A program made the position numbers and the translations under genes. A stretch of 64,000 nt of DNA from CAWBCR01 sp963787375. GTDB taxonomy: Bacteria; Chloroflexota; Anaerolineae; Aggregatilineales; UBA3940. The DNA lies in contig CAWBCR010000008.1 of the NCBI GenBank assembly GCA_963787375.1, positions 36,934 to 100,933 of the forward strand. The letters run 5' to 3'. The first letter of the stretch is position 1; each line of letters begins with the position of its first letter. The notes under the pieces were generated by a model. It had not been told where the DNA came from. It ran no database searches and saw only the letters and a program-made list of their open reading frames with translations. Positions 9,539 through 18,994 of this stretch are shown in pieces.

Positions 9539-11314
9539 ATGACAGGACATCGCCGCACGATGGCAGCGGCTTCCGCCGCCGCTGCGCTGGTGCTCATCGC
9601 GTGCAATCTGCCGTTCGCCACGGCGACGCCATCGCCCGCCACCACCGCGCCGACCGCCGCACCGGCTGCCACCGTCGCGCCCACCGTCCCACCCGCCGAG
9701 ACGCCCGCCGCCGCCCCTGAACACGTCATCGCCATCCGCACGGTCGGCGGCGTGGCCGAGTTCTACAACCGCGACACCGGCGAGAAGTTCGTGCCGCGCG
9801 GCGCGGACTACATCAACCTGATCAACGATGGCAGCGGCTACCAGAACCTCGTGCTGGGCGTGGGCTACTATGACCACGATCAGGTGGCCGCCGACTTCGC
9901 CGCGCTGGCCTCGCGCGGCTACAACACAGTCCGCCTGTTCATCGATTCGTGCAGCAGCGGCCCGGCCTGCATCGGCGATGCGCACGGCACCGCCGCCAGC
10001 CCCGCGCTCAACGCCATCTATCTCGACAACCTGGCCGACGTGATGGCCATCGCGAAGGCGCAGGGCATCTACCTGCTGCTCACCTCCAACGATCTGCCTG
10101 ATGCGGGTGGCTACTGGGACATCTCTAACCTGGATTCCGGCCCGCACTTCGAGGGCTATCGCAACGCCCACTACCTGACGGCCAGCGGCCACGCCGCGGC
10201 CAGCCGCTACTGGAACGACCTGATGGCCGCGCTCGTCGCCCGCCACGCCGCGTTCGACGCCGTGCTGGGCTGGTCGCTGCTCAACGAGCAGTGGCTGTTC
10301 GAGGACCAGCCGCCCATGTCGCTGACCTCCGGCAGCGTGACGACCGCCAACGGCTACACCTACGACATGTCCATCCCGGCGCAGAAGCGCCAGATGGTCG
10401 GCGACAACCTGATGGACTACATTGCCGAGCTGCGCGGCGTCATCCTGGGCTACGACCCCACCGCGCCGATTGCGATGGGTTTCTTTGCGCCGGCCTTCCC
10501 CAACCCGACCAGCATCGGCGCGGGCTGGTACGTCGACACCGCCTGGCTGATCGACCACAACGCCGCGCTCGACTTCTACGACTTCCACGCCTATCCCGCC
10601 TCGGATATCCCGCTGGAGCAGATCGCCCAGAACTTCGGCATGATCGGCTTCGACGCCAGGCCGGTGATCATGGGTGAGTATGGCGCGTTCCACAGCAGCT
10701 TCGATACGCTGGCCGCCGCCGCCCGCGCCACGGCGCAGTGGCAGGCCGAGTCGTGCAGCTATGGCTTCGACGGCTGGCTGTACTGGGCCTACACCGGCGC
10801 GCCGCTGGCCGTGGGCAACTCGACCTGGGGCATGACCGATCAGGACAACTTCCTGCTCGACCTGCTCTCGCCCAACACATCGCCCGACCCGTGTGTGGCC
10901 CCTGCCGTGCCGACCGACAACCTGGCCTACGGCAAACCCGCGACGGCCTCCCGCTCCCTGCCCGACCAGCCGCCCGCCGATGCTTTCGACGAGGTGACCA
11001 GCACCCAGTGGGGCTCCGGCAGCGACGCCCCGCAGTGGGTCGAGGTCGACCTCGGCGCGCTGGTGTCCGTCACGCAGATCAAGCTGCTGGTGGCCCAGTA
11101 CCCCAACGGCCCGACCGATCACCGCGTGCTGGGGCGCGGCCCCGGCGAGGACTTCCACCTGCTGACCGAGTTCTCCGGCCCGACCACCGACAACCAGTGG
11201 CTGACCTTCACGCCTGATGCGCCCAGCGCCAACATCCAGGTGATCCGCGTGGAGACGGTGTCCAGCCCATCGTGGGTGGCGTGGAAAGAGATCCAGGTAT
11301 TCGGCACGCCCTGA
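9539..11314 (+). CDS. Lipoprotein glycoside hydrolase (GH5-like) with C-terminal F5/8-type carbohydrate-binding domain
   Basis: 591-residue exported protein. The N-terminal signal ends at the lipobox LIAC (Cys22), followed by a Thr/Pro/Ala linker to about residue 60. The catalytic TIM barrel (about 65-450) begins with a GEKFVPRGADY motif; the acid/base is likely Glu250 in WSLLNEQW and the nucleophile Glu380 in IMGEYGAFH, the clan-A pattern of mannanases/cellulases. From about 460 a discoidin/F5-8C (CBM32-like) domain follows (AYGKPATASRSLP to VAWKEIQVFG). It is expected on the cell surface degrading polysaccharide; substrate unknown. Confidence 0.85.
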   Translation: MTGHRRTMAAASAAAALVLIACNLPFATATPSPATTAPTAAPAATVAPTVPPAETPAAAPEHVIAIRTVGGVAEFYNRDTGEKFVPRGADYINLINDGSGYQNLVLGVGYYDHDQVAADFAALASRGYNTVRLFIDSCSSGPACIGDAHGTAASPALNAIYLDNLADVMAIAKAQGIYLLLTSNDLPDAGGYWDISNLDSGPHFEGYRNAHYLTASGHAAASRYWNDLMAALVARHAAFDAVLGWSLLNEQWLFEDQPPMSLTSGSVTTANGYTYDMSIPAQKRQMVGDNLMDYIAELRGVILGYDPTAPIAMGFFAPAFPNPTSIGAGWYVDTAWLIDHNAALDFYDFHAYPASDIPLEQIAQNFGMIGFDARPVIMGEYGAFHSSFDTLAAAARATAQWQAESCSYGFDGWLYWAYTGAPLAVGNSTWGMTDQDNFLLDLLSPNTSPDPCVAPAVPTDNLAYGKPATASRSLPDQPPADAFDEVTSTQWGSGSDAPQWVEVDLGALVSVTQIKLLVAQYPNGPTDHRVLGRGPGEDFHLLTEFSGPTTDNQWLTFTPDAPSANIQVIRVETVSSPSWVAWKEIQVFGTP

Positions 11315-11331
11315 GCGGCTCGATCAAAAAG

Positions 11332-11354
11332 GGGCGCATCATCGTGATGCGCCC
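11332..11354. terminator. Intrinsic terminator-like hairpin
   Basis: GGGCGCATCA-tcg-TGATGCGCCC directly after the GH5-like stop, preceded on the plus strand by AAAAAG. On the minus strand this gives a T-rich run, so it also suits termination of the convergent MFS gene. Confidence 0.55.
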
Positions 11355-11369
11355 TCGCTGCTGGTAGTA

Positions 11370-11389
11370 GGGCGACCGGCTGGTCGCCC
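11370..11389. repeat. Short GGGC-type hairpin
   Basis: GGGCGACC-ggct-GGTCGCCC between two convergent stop codons; same sequence as at 6609 and 22543. The position is consistent with a bidirectional terminator role. Confidence 0.55.
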
Positions 11390-11402
11390 CCTGTGATCTT
11401 GC

Positions 11403-12734
11403 CTACTCCTGCGACATCTCCGCCACCGGCAGCGCCCCGCCCGGCCCGCCCTCGTCGTCGATGACCGGCGGCTTGGCCAGTGTCCCGAACGCCACCCACA
11501 GCGCCCACAGCACGCCGGGGATGATGATCAGCCCGGCCATCACCCACAGCATCAGCGACAGGTTGGGCGAGGCGTCCAGCGCCGCGCCGCCGGCCATCGC
11601 ACCCATCGCGTTGCCCAGCGTTTGCAGCGCAAACTCCGACGAGAAGACCCGCCCCCGGAACTTGTCGGGCAGCAGCATCAGCAGGAGCTGCGTCGAGAAC
11701 ACCCAGCCGATCCCCGTGCCCAGCCCGCGCAGAAATGCCCCGAACAGCACCACACCGAAGCTCAGCAGCGGCGCGGCAGCCGCCAGCCCCAGCGCGGTGA
11801 TCCCGTACGAGGCCGCAATCGCCACGCGCTGAGGTTTGTCGCGGTCGCCGGTGAAAACCCGCGCCGCGAACGGCCCCAGCCCCGTCCCGATGCCGACCGC
11901 GGTGTACAGCAGGCCCAGGCTGGTGCCCCCTCCTTTGCCGATCACGTACACCTGCTCGGCCAGCGCCACCTGCACCACCTGGAACCCGCCCGCCACCAGC
12001 AGCCCGTAGGCCGATTTGTGCAGCGCGATAGCCAGGATGTCGCGGTTCTGTCCGAGATAGCGCAGCCCGGCGACATACTGCCGGACCCCCGCCGCCACGC
12101 TCGTGTCGGAGCCTTCCAGCGGCGGAACGTGCGTGTAGCGTACCCCGCTGATCAGCACCGCCGACCCCACGAACGACAGCGAGTCGACGATGAACGACGG
12201 GTACGCGCCCCACTGCCCCGCCACGAACCCGCCCAGCGCCGCGCCGAAGGCCAGCATCACCGACCACGTGGCCGAGCTGATGGTGTTGGCCGCGCCCAGC
12301 TCGCGCCGGTTGACGATGTCGGGCAGGATGGCGTTGCGCGCCGGGAAGAACAGGCCGCTCAGGCCAAGCTGGAGCGCCGTCACCACGTACAGAAACCACA
12401 CGTCCTGCGGGCGGCGCACCAGCAGGAAGCCCAGCACGATCAGCGCGCGGCTCAGGTCGGCGATGATCAGCAGGTGCTTGCGGTTGTAGCGGTCGGCGGC
12501 GACCCCCGCCAGCGGGCTGACCAGAAACGGGGCCAGCATCCGCACCACGAACAGCCCGCCCACCGCCAGCCCCGATCCCGTTAGCTCGCCAATCAGCGTG
12601 GCCGACGCGATCAGGTCGAACCAGTCGCCCAGCAGGCTGACGATCTGTCCCAGCCACAGTTGGCGGAAATTGGCGTTGGTGCGGATCAGCTCCCCGTACC
12701 CGGAGAGCTTGCCGGTATCGGCGTTGGCGCTCAT
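11403..12734 (-). CDS. MFS transporter (EntS/DHA3-like)
   Basis: 443-residue polytopic membrane protein with about 12 hydrophobic helices. The N-terminus NANFRQLWLGQIVSLLGDWFD and the loop 2-3 motif GVAADRYNRKHLLI place it in the MFS_3/EntS-like group of drug/siderophore exporters. The start ATG at 12734 has AAGGAG seven bases upstream. FPARNAILPDIV and the second-half PDKFRGRVFSS are further group signatures. The substrate cannot be inferred. It is convergent with the GH5-like gene and shares its terminator region. Confidence 0.88.
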   Translation of the reverse strand: MSANADTGKLSGYGELIRTNANFRQLWLGQIVSLLGDWFDLIASATLIGELTGSGLAVGGLFVVRMLAPFLVSPLAGVAADRYNRKHLLIIADLSRALIVLGFLLVRRPQDVWFLYVVTALQLGLSGLFFPARNAILPDIVNRRELGAANTISSATWSVMLAFGAALGGFVAGQWGAYPSFIVDSLSFVGSAVLISGVRYTHVPPLEGSDTSVAAGVRQYVAGLRYLGQNRDILAIALHKSAYGLLVAGGFQVVQVALAEQVYVIGKGGGTSLGLLYTAVGIGTGLGPFAARVFTGDRDKPQRVAIAASYGITALGLAAAAPLLSFGVVLFGAFLRGLGTGIGWVFSTQLLLMLLPDKFRGRVFSSEFALQTLGNAMGAMAGGAALDASPNLSLMLWVMAGLIIIPGVLWALWVAFGTLAKPPVIDDEGGPGGALPVAEMSQE

Positions 12735-12865
12735 GGACGCTCCTTGAGGGGGTGGGCTGGCGTTGCGCCGCCAGCGCGCCGCGTTGATAGTGTCTGGAAG
12801 TATAGCCACCCGGCCCGAACCCGGCACTGATCTTTAGGCCATGGCGATCTGCTGCGGGAGCCGCG

Positions 12866-13738
12866 TCACACCCCCGCCACCTCCGGAATGATCTCTTTCC
12901 CGATGCGCGCGATGACCTTCGCGTCGTAGTCGTGCCCGATGTTGTGGATCACGTGCGACACGCCCAGCGCCGCGTAGCCCTTCCACCGCTTGATCACGTC
13001 CGCGCTCGATTCTTCCTCGAAGTTCACCGTGTCGAGCACCGTCTTCTCGATGGCCTCGTAGGGCCGCCCGGCGGCCTCGCAGTGGCCCTTCAGCACGTCG
13101 AGCTTGTGCCGCAGCACGTCCTCGCCCAGCCGTCCGAACAGGTTGCAGGCGTCGCCGTACTGCGCCACCAGCCGCAGCGTCTTCTTCTCACCCTCGCCGC
13201 CGATCAGGATCGGCGGGTGCGGCTTGCTGACCGGCTGCGGGCTGCTGACCGGGTACTCGGCGTTAAAGTGGGTGCCCGCGTAGGGTGACGTGTCGCCCGA
13301 CCACATCTGGTGGGCAAGCTGGAGCGTCTCTTCGAGCAGCACGTAGCGATCCTTGAGCGGCGGGAACGGCAGCCCCAGCGACTTCGCCTCGTAGTCGTTC
13401 CACGCCGCGCCGATGCCGAGATACGCCCGCCCACCGGACAGCACGTCGAGCGTCGTCACCGTCTTGACCAGCACCGCCGGGTAGCGGTACACCACCCCGG
13501 TGACCATCAGGCCCAGCTTCAGGCGCTCGGTCACGCCGGCGACGTAGCCCAGCGTCGTGTAGCCTTCGAGCATGGCGTCTTCGGGCGGGCCCAGCCAGCG
13601 GCCAAGCTGGAAGAAATGGTCCATCACCCAGTAGCTGGTGTAGCCGCTCTGGTCGGCGGTCTGCACGACATCCTTGATCCACCCGCCGAGCTTGTCGGCG
13701 CTGGGGCGAAAGTGGGGCATCTGAAGGCCAACACGCAT
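12866..13738 (-). CDS. LLM class F420-dependent oxidoreductase
   Basis: 290-residue luciferase-like monooxygenase-fold protein. It begins MRVGLQMPHF and has the signatures SYWVMDHFFQLG, GLMVTGVVYRYPAVLVKTVTTLDVLS and LGIGAAWNDYEAKSLGLPFP; PPILIGGEGEKKTLRLVAQYGDACN is typical of F420-dependent LLM enzymes. AAGGAG precedes the ATG. It presumably reduces or oxidises a small organic substrate with F420; the exact reaction is unknown. No F420 biosynthesis genes are nearby. Confidence 0.88.
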   Translation of the reverse strand: MRVGLQMPHFRPSADKLGGWIKDVVQTADQSGYTSYWVMDHFFQLGRWLGPPEDAMLEGYTTLGYVAGVTERLKLGLMVTGVVYRYPAVLVKTVTTLDVLSGGRAYLGIGAAWNDYEAKSLGLPFPPLKDRYVLLEETLQLAHQMWSGDTSPYAGTHFNAEYPVSSPQPVSKPHPPILIGGEGEKKTLRLVAQYGDACNLFGRLGEDVLRHKLDVLKGHCEAAGRPYEAIEKTVLDTVNFEEESSADVIKRWKGYAALGVSHVIHNIGHDYDAKVIARIGKEIIPEVAGV

Positions 13739-13860
13739 GATGATTTGCTCCTTATCCTCAGTCGGGGGTTACAACTGTAAGTCTACCAGAAAAGCCGACC
13801 ATGTGATGAATCGTCCGCCGTGGATGGTTCGCGATCTCAACCCGGCCTCAGAGCGTGGCC

Positions 13861-13965
13861 CCTGTTCCGGGGTCGGCTTCCAGCCGACCTGTCAATGATA
13901 GCCCGACGATTGATCGTCGGGCGAGCCCGGCGGCGGTGCGAGAGGCCGCCCATGCCGCGCGCCAG
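13861..13965 (+). repeat. Two-hairpin dispersed repeat, copy C
   Basis: GTTCCGG leads into hairpin 1, GTCGGCT-tcc-AGCCGAC (13872-13888), a 12-base spacer, then hairpin 2 with arms GCCCGACGAT and ATCGTCGGGC around TG (13901-13922), and the tail GCGAGAGGCCGCCCATGCC. It occupies the 373-base gap between the LLM gene and acs; the remaining sequence holds only the acs promoter region. Confidence 0.7.
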
Positions 13966-14111
13966 CGCCGCTTCATTCCCCCCCCCGATTTACCCCTTTT
14001 GCCCAAACAGTCCTATAATCACCTTAATTATCATATCAACCCTGGCCCGCATCCCCCTGAACACCCCTCGCAACGGGCCCGTCACTGACAACCAAAGGAG
14101 GTTAGACAGCA

Positions 14112-16046
14112 ATGGCAGCCGAGCGCAATCCGGATCGCGAGCAAGATATCCTCACCGCCGTACACGAGGTCTACCAGCCGCCGGAAGACGTAGTCGCACA
14201 GGCGAACGTCTCACCGCAGGAGTACGAGCGCATGCGGCAGCAGGATCCCGTCGCGTTCTGGGAGGACCGCGCGAAGGAGATGGTCGATTGGTTCGAGCCA
14301 TGGTCGCAGGTTCTTGACAGCAGCAATGCGCCGTTCTTCCAGTGGTTCGTGGGCGCAAAGACGAACATCGTCTACAACGCGCTCGACCGCCACGTGCAGA
14401 CGTGGCGCAGGAACAAGCTGGCGCTGATCTGGGAAGGCGAGCCCGGCGACCAGCGTTCGTATTCGTATCACCGCATGTGGCAGGAGGTCAACCGCTTCGC
14501 CAACATCCTCAAGGGGATGGGCATCCGCAAAGGCGACCGCGTGACGATCTACATGGGGCGCATCCCGGAACTGACCTTCGCCATGCTGGCCTGTGCCAAG
14601 ATCGGCGCGATCCACTCGGTGGTGTATGGCGGGTTCAGCGTCGAGGCGCTGGCCGACCGCATCGAGGACGCGCAGAGCCGGGTGCTGATCACCTGCGACG
14701 GCGCGTGGCTGCGCGGCAAGATCGTCGGCCTGAAGGACATCGCCGACGAAGCCGTGAAGCGCTCGCCGGTGGTCGAGGTGATGATCGTCGTCAAGCGCAC
14801 CGGGCAGGACGTCTACATGGAGACGGGCCGCGACTTCTGGTATCACGAGCTTGAGAAGCTGCCGATTGCCAACGGCAGGTGCGAGACGGAGGTGATGGAC
14901 GCCGAAGACCCGCTGTTCATCCTGTACACCTCCGGCACCACCGGCAAGCCGAAGGGCGTGCTGCACACCCACGGCGGTTACCAGGTCGGCATCTCGACCA
15001 CGCTCAAGTACGCCTTCGACCTCAAGGACGAGGATCGCTGGTGGTGCGCCGCCGACCCCGGCTGGATCACCGGGCACAGCTACATCGTCTACGCGCCGCT
15101 GATCCTGGGCGCGACCGGCTTCATGTACGAGGGCGCGCCCGACTTCCCCTACCCCGACCGCTGGTGGCGGCTGGTCGAGTATTACAGCATCTCGGTGCTG
15201 TACACCGCGCCGACGGCCATCCGCGGCCTGATGCGCTTCGGCGATGCCTGGGCGCAGCGCCACGACCTCTCGTCGCTGCGGCTGCTGGGCACGGTCGGCG
15301 AGCCGATCAACCCCGAGGCGTGGCGCTGGTATAACCGCGTCATCGGCGGCGAGCGCTGCCCGATCATCGACACGTGGTGGCAGACGGAGACCGGCTGCTT
15401 CATGATCACGCCGCTGCCCGTCACGCCGCTCAAGCCCGGCTCGGCGACATTCCCCTTCCCCGGCCAGCAGATCGACGTGGTCGACGAGGAGGGCAACCCG
15501 GTCGGCGCAAACGAGGATGGCTATCTGGTCATCAAGCACCCCTGGCCGTCGATGCTGCGCACGGTCTACGGCGACCCCGACCGCTACGTCGAGCAGTACT
15601 GGAGCCGCTACAAGAAGCAGGGCTGGTACCTGGCCGGCGACTCGGCCCGCAAGGACGAGGACGGCTATTTCTGGATCATCGGGCGCATCGACGACGTGAT
15701 CAAGGTGTCGGGCTATCGGCTGGGCACGGCGGAAGTCGAGAGCGCGCTGGTCAGCCACCAGACGGTGGCCGAGGCGGCGGTGATCGCCATCCCCGACGAG
15801 GTCAAGGGCAACGTCATCTACGCCTACGTCATCCTGCGCGCGGGTGTCGACCCCGACGCCGACGGCGCGCTGATCGACGAGCTGAAGCAGCACGTCCGAC
15901 ACGAGATGGGCCCCATCGCCGTCCCGGCGCACATCGAGGTCGTGGACAGCCTGCCCAAGACACGCTCCGGCAAGATCATGCGGCGCGTGCTGCGCGCCCG
16001 CGCGCTGGGCCAGGATGAGGGGGACTTGAGCACGCTGGCGAGCTAG
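14112..16046 (+). CDS. acs: Acetyl-coenzyme A synthetase
   Basis: AMP-forming enzyme that activates acetate to acetyl-CoA in the cytoplasm. The 644-residue length matches the family. The N-terminal ACAS domain shows FFQWFVGAKTNIVYNALDRH; the P-loop YTSGTTGKPKG is near residue 271, then DTWWQTETGC, GWYLAGDSARKDEDGYFW and VIKVSGYRLGTAEVES. The regulatory/catalytic lysine is Lys621 in RSGKIMRRVLR, the usual acetylation site. A strong AAAGGAGG precedes the ATG and a TATAAT lies at 14014-14019. A terminator hairpin follows at 16072. Confidence 0.97.
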   Translation: MAAERNPDREQDILTAVHEVYQPPEDVVAQANVSPQEYERMRQQDPVAFWEDRAKEMVDWFEPWSQVLDSSNAPFFQWFVGAKTNIVYNALDRHVQTWRRNKLALIWEGEPGDQRSYSYHRMWQEVNRFANILKGMGIRKGDRVTIYMGRIPELTFAMLACAKIGAIHSVVYGGFSVEALADRIEDAQSRVLITCDGAWLRGKIVGLKDIADEAVKRSPVVEVMIVVKRTGQDVYMETGRDFWYHELEKLPIANGRCETEVMDAEDPLFILYTSGTTGKPKGVLHTHGGYQVGISTTLKYAFDLKDEDRWWCAADPGWITGHSYIVYAPLILGATGFMYEGAPDFPYPDRWWRLVEYYSISVLYTAPTAIRGLMRFGDAWAQRHDLSSLRLLGTVGEPINPEAWRWYNRVIGGERCPIIDTWWQTETGCFMITPLPVTPLKPGSATFPFPGQQIDVVDEEGNPVGANEDGYLVIKHPWPSMLRTVYGDPDRYVEQYWSRYKKQGWYLAGDSARKDEDGYFWIIGRIDDVIKVSGYRLGTAEVESALVSHQTVAEAAVIAIPDEVKGNVIYAYVILRAGVDPDADGALIDELKQHVRHEMGPIAVPAHIEVVDSLPKTRSGKIMRRVLRARALGQDEGDLSTLAS

Positions 16047-16071
16047 AGACCCTTTTCGCCGCAGAGGAGAA

Positions 16072-16092
16072 GGGCGGCCCGGCGGGCCGCCC
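16072..16092 (+). terminator. Terminator-like hairpin after acs
   Basis: GGGCGGCCC-ggc-GGGCCGCCC followed by TGATTCTC. The stem is strong but the T-tract is poor. Confidence 0.55.
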
Positions 16093-16143
16093 TGATTCTC
16101 AACCGATGCTGTAACCCATATCTGTGCGAAAGGATGCCACCGC

Positions 16144-16635
16144 GTGGCCAGAAAATCGCTCACGATTGAGCAGGTCCTGGCCCTGCTCGCAGAAACGCCG
16201 CAGCGCATCGCCGCGCTGACCGCCGATCTGGACCCGGCGCAACTGCGTGCGCGACCCGACCCTGATGAGTGGTCGGCTATCGAAGTGCTGGCCCATCTCC
16301 GCTCGTGTGCTGACGTGTGGGGCGGCTGCATCGCGACGATCCTCGCCGAGGACAGGCCGACCATCCGGGCCATCAATCCCCGCTCCTGGGTCAAGCGGAC
16401 GGACTATCCCAACCTGCAATTCCGGCCCTCGTGGCGTGCCTACACCGCGCAGCGGGCCGATCTGCTGGCGCTCCTCGAATCGGCGCCACCTGAGGGCTGG
16501 TCGCGCTCGGCAACGGTGACAGGGGCAGGTAAGCCGCTGGAGCGGACCATGCATTTCTATGCGCAGTGGCTGGCTCGCCACGAAAGGACACACGTCAAGC
16601 AGTTCAAACATATCGTCGAGACAGTGCAGGGGTAG
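16144..16635 (+). CDS. DinB-like four-helix protein
   Basis: 163-residue protein beginning at GTG. The pattern DEWSAIEVLAHLRSCADVW with a first histidine near 59, and the C-terminal HFYAQWLARHERTHVKQFKHI with histidines near 146 and 150, is the metal-binding arrangement of DinB/YfiT superfamily proteins. These are putative metal-dependent thiol transferases or hydrolases. No neighbour indicates a substrate. Confidence 0.8.
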   Translation: MARKSLTIEQVLALLAETPQRIAALTADLDPAQLRARPDPDEWSAIEVLAHLRSCADVWGGCIATILAEDRPTIRAINPRSWVKRTDYPNLQFRPSWRAYTAQRADLLALLESAPPEGWSRSATVTGAGKPLERTMHFYAQWLARHERTHVKQFKHIVETVQG

Positions 16636-16708
16636 CGATGGCTGCCCCTTTGTCCGCGGTACAGTGGGAGACATCAACTAATAGTGCTGTTCGCAGAAAG
16701 GAGGCCGC

Positions 16709-17287
16709 ATGACCTACATCCGCACCATCCCGCCGGAGGAGGCCGAAGGCCAGCTCAAGGAGCTGTACGACGGCGACTTCAAGAACCTCGGCTTCGTACC
16801 GGAGTACTCAAAGGCGGTCAGCCTGCGCCCGGAAGTGTTGGCCAACTGGCGCACGCTGCTCGGCTCGATCCGCAAGCACATGCGCCTGCGCCGCTACGAG
16901 CTGGTCACGATGGCAGCGGCAGTCGAGATGCGCTGCGCGCCTTGAACGACGTCGCACGGAGCGGTGCTCCGTCAGAATGGGTTCAGCGTCGAGCAGCTTG
17001 TCGCGCTGGTGCGCGACTATCACGACCCGGCGGCCATGCTGGAGCCGGATGAGATCGCCATCATGGACTTCGCCCGGCAGGTCGTCCGCGACCCGCACCA
17101 ACTGGCCGAACCGGACTTCGACGCGCTCCGGGCGCTTGGCCTCTCCGACGAGGAGATTCTGGATGTGGTGCTGGCGGCTTCCGCACGCAGCTTCTACAGC
17201 AAGATGCTGGATGCCCTCGGCGCTCTGCCCGGCCCAAACTACGCCGACCTCGTCGAGGCGTTGAGCGGCGTGATCGGCGGCTGGTGA
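16709..17287 (+). CDS. Carboxymuconolactone decarboxylase/AhpD-like protein, frame-broken
   Basis: Begins MTYIRTIPPEEAEGQLKELYD and continues with RYELVTMAAAVEMRC, typical of peroxidase-related AhpD-like proteins. The frame breaks near 16935-16970, just where the CxxC redox motif and the following histidine should lie, and resumes as VLRQNGFSVEQLVALVRDY to LVEALSGVIGGW. With one-base corrections the protein is about 190 residues. Only one cysteine is visible, so either the sequence is damaged there or the protein lacks the usual redox pair. AGGAGG-like sequence precedes the ATG. Confidence 0.75.
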
Positions 17288-17328
17288 GCGCGGGTCGGCG
17301 CTATTCCCATACTGCTTGGAATGCGTGG

Positions 17329-17348
17329 GGGCGACCAGACGGTCGCCC
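17329..17348. repeat. Short GGGC-type hairpin
   Basis: GGGCGACC-agac-GGTCGCCC between the convergent AhpD-like and SnoaL-like genes; a likely shared terminator as well as a dispersed repeat. Confidence 0.55.
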
Positions 17349-17361
17349 CTGCTGCTTGCCC

Positions 17362-17817
17362 CTACTCCCCCCGCAGCGGCGCGTCCGACTCCAGGTAGAT
17401 GCGCTCGCCTGTGAACAGCCCGGCAGCGGGGTCCCACGGGAAGAAGATGATCACCTTCATCGTGATGAATTTGCCGGTCGGTGGGTACTTGAGCCACTGA
17501 AGCGTGTGCGTGCCGGTCGCGTTCGCCTCCTCGACCACCCCCTGCGGCCCGATGACGATGTTCGTCAGGTCGAACACCACGTCCGGGAACGCGCTCAGCA
17601 GCCCGGTGTAGAAAGCCGTCGCGCCCTCGTGCCGCTCCCAGCGGTCGCCGGTCTGCGACATCTCGTACACGCAGTCGTCGGTCAGCGTGGACATCAGGCC
17701 GGGGATGTCGCGGTTATCCTCAGCGATGGAGTGCTTGAGCCACAGCTTGCGGATTCGCCCGTACTCGCCCTGGCTGATGGCCCGGTGCAGCAGTTCCTGT
17801 ACAGCCTCGTGTGTCAT
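17362..17817 (-). CDS. SnoaL/NTF2-like protein
   Basis: 151-residue protein of the NTF2-like fold. The N-terminal helices lead into DIPGLMSTLTDDCVYEM, then HEGATAFYTGLLSAFPDV and the beta-rich half FITMKVIIFFPWDP...GERIYLE, which resembles SnoaL-like/ester-cyclase family members. Such proteins are cyclases, isomerases or binding proteins; no substrate clue is present. Confidence 0.75.
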   Translation of the reverse strand: MTHEAVQELLHRAISQGEYGRIRKLWLKHSIAEDNRDIPGLMSTLTDDCVYEMSQTGDRWERHEGATAFYTGLLSAFPDVVFDLTNIVIGPQGVVEEANATGTHTLQWLKYPPTGKFITMKVIIFFPWDPAAGLFTGERIYLESDAPLRGE

Positions 17818-17845
17818 GTGTTACCCCGACTGATGATACGTCGCC

Positions 17846-18835
17846 CTAGCTGTCGTAGCCGTGCTTCGAGCCGTCGGGCAGCGTCGCGTCATCAAGCGAG
17901 GCCGCCGACGCAAGCTGCTTGTCGGTCAGCTTCGCCCCGGTCAGGTCCGCGCCGATAAAGCTCACGTTCTGCAGGCTGGCAGCAGTGAAGTCGGCCTCCT
18001 GCACTCTGGCCATGTTGAGGTCTGCGTTTTGCAGGTTCGCCTTGCGGAAGACGGCCTTCTGCGCCCGCACGCTGAACAGGCTCGCGCCGATCAGCTTGGC
18101 CTCGCTGAAGTTCGCCTTGCCCAGTTCGGCGCCCGACAGGTCCGCCTTGCGCAGGTCCGCGCCCACGAAGTACGTGTCGTTCAGGACGGCGGTGTCCAGA
18201 ACGGTGCGGCGCAGGCTGGCCGATCCAAACATGGCACCGTTCCCGTCGATGGCGCTCAGGTCCGCGTCGTCCAGGTTGGCCTCGAAGAAGTCCGCCAGCT
18301 CGACTCTGGCCATATCCAGGTTCGCGCCGGTCAGCGTGGCCTGTTCCAGCGTGGCTCCATTCAGCCACGCCCATTCCAGCGATGCGCCGCTCAGGTCGGC
18401 GCCGGTCAGGTCGCATCCCCGCAGCACCGCCCTGAACAGGACAGCGCCGCTCAGGTTGGCCCCGCGCAGGTCGGCGTTGGTGAAGTCAAGCTCGGTCAGG
18501 TCGCGATCGGCCAGGTCGAACGCGCGCAGGCTGGTCTTGCCGTCCCAGTTCATCACGATCTGGTACTGCTCGTCGCGCAGCGCCTTGCCGTGCTGGATCG
18601 ACACGTCGCCCTGCGCCTGGATCACGTCGCCGTCCACGTCCCCGGTGACCATCGCCTGCGACCGCCTCCCGACTGCCGCCCCGGTCACGTGGTCCATGCT
18701 CCCCACGTCGATATCGTCGCCGCCCGCTGCCGGGCGCGCGGTCGGGTCGAGCCACTCGCCGCAGAAGCGGCACTTCTTCGCAACCGCCTTGATCGTCTCG
18801 CCGCAGTAGGGGCACTCCTTCGTCTGGTCGGACAT
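17846..18835 (-). CDS. Zinc-ribbon pentapeptide-repeat protein
   Basis: 329-residue protein starting at ATG 18835 (GGGGGAG upstream). Residues 5-25 form a double-CxxC zinc ribbon (ECPYCGETIKAVAKKCRFCG). A short beta region with VTGDVDGDVIQAQGDV follows, then from about 105 to 315 more than 35 A(D/N)LxxA pentapeptide units (for example ADLRGANLSGAVL) that should fold as a right-handed quadrilateral helix. No TM segment. The function is unknown; pentapeptide helices often bind proteins or mimic DNA. Divergent from the ankyrin gene. Confidence 0.88.
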   Translation of the reverse strand: MSDQTKECPYCGETIKAVAKKCRFCGEWLDPTARPAAGGDDIDVGSMDHVTGAAVGRRSQAMVTGDVDGDVIQAQGDVSIQHGKALRDEQYQIVMNWDGKTSLRAFDLADRDLTELDFTNADLRGANLSGAVLFRAVLRGCDLTGADLSGASLEWAWLNGATLEQATLTGANLDMARVELADFFEANLDDADLSAIDGNGAMFGSASLRRTVLDTAVLNDTYFVGADLRKADLSGAELGKANFSEAKLIGASLFSVRAQKAVFRKANLQNADLNMARVQEADFTAASLQNVSFIGADLTGAKLTDKQLASAASLDDATLPDGSKHGYDS

Positions 18836-18994
18836 TATCTCCCCCTTCGCCCGTGCCGACGTTGCGCCCATTGTCGGGCATAAGGCAGGGGCCGTCAAGC
18901 GGCGATCCGTCGTGTCTCCCCTGGTGGATAAATTCGAGCGACTTTATCGCTTTGGTGTACAATAGGGCATCGTTTCGCCAAAAGAGGAGACACC

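Noticed and set aside
9353..11158. Long minus-strand open frame opposite the GH5-like gene
   Set aside because: Shadow frame; the plus-strand lipoprotein has signal peptide, catalytic residues and a binding domain.
14211..16394. Very long open frame on the minus strand across acs (over 700 codons)
   Set aside because: Mirror of a GC-rich coding region; composition is Ala/Arg/Gly/Asp-rich with no motif, and acs on the plus strand is unambiguous.
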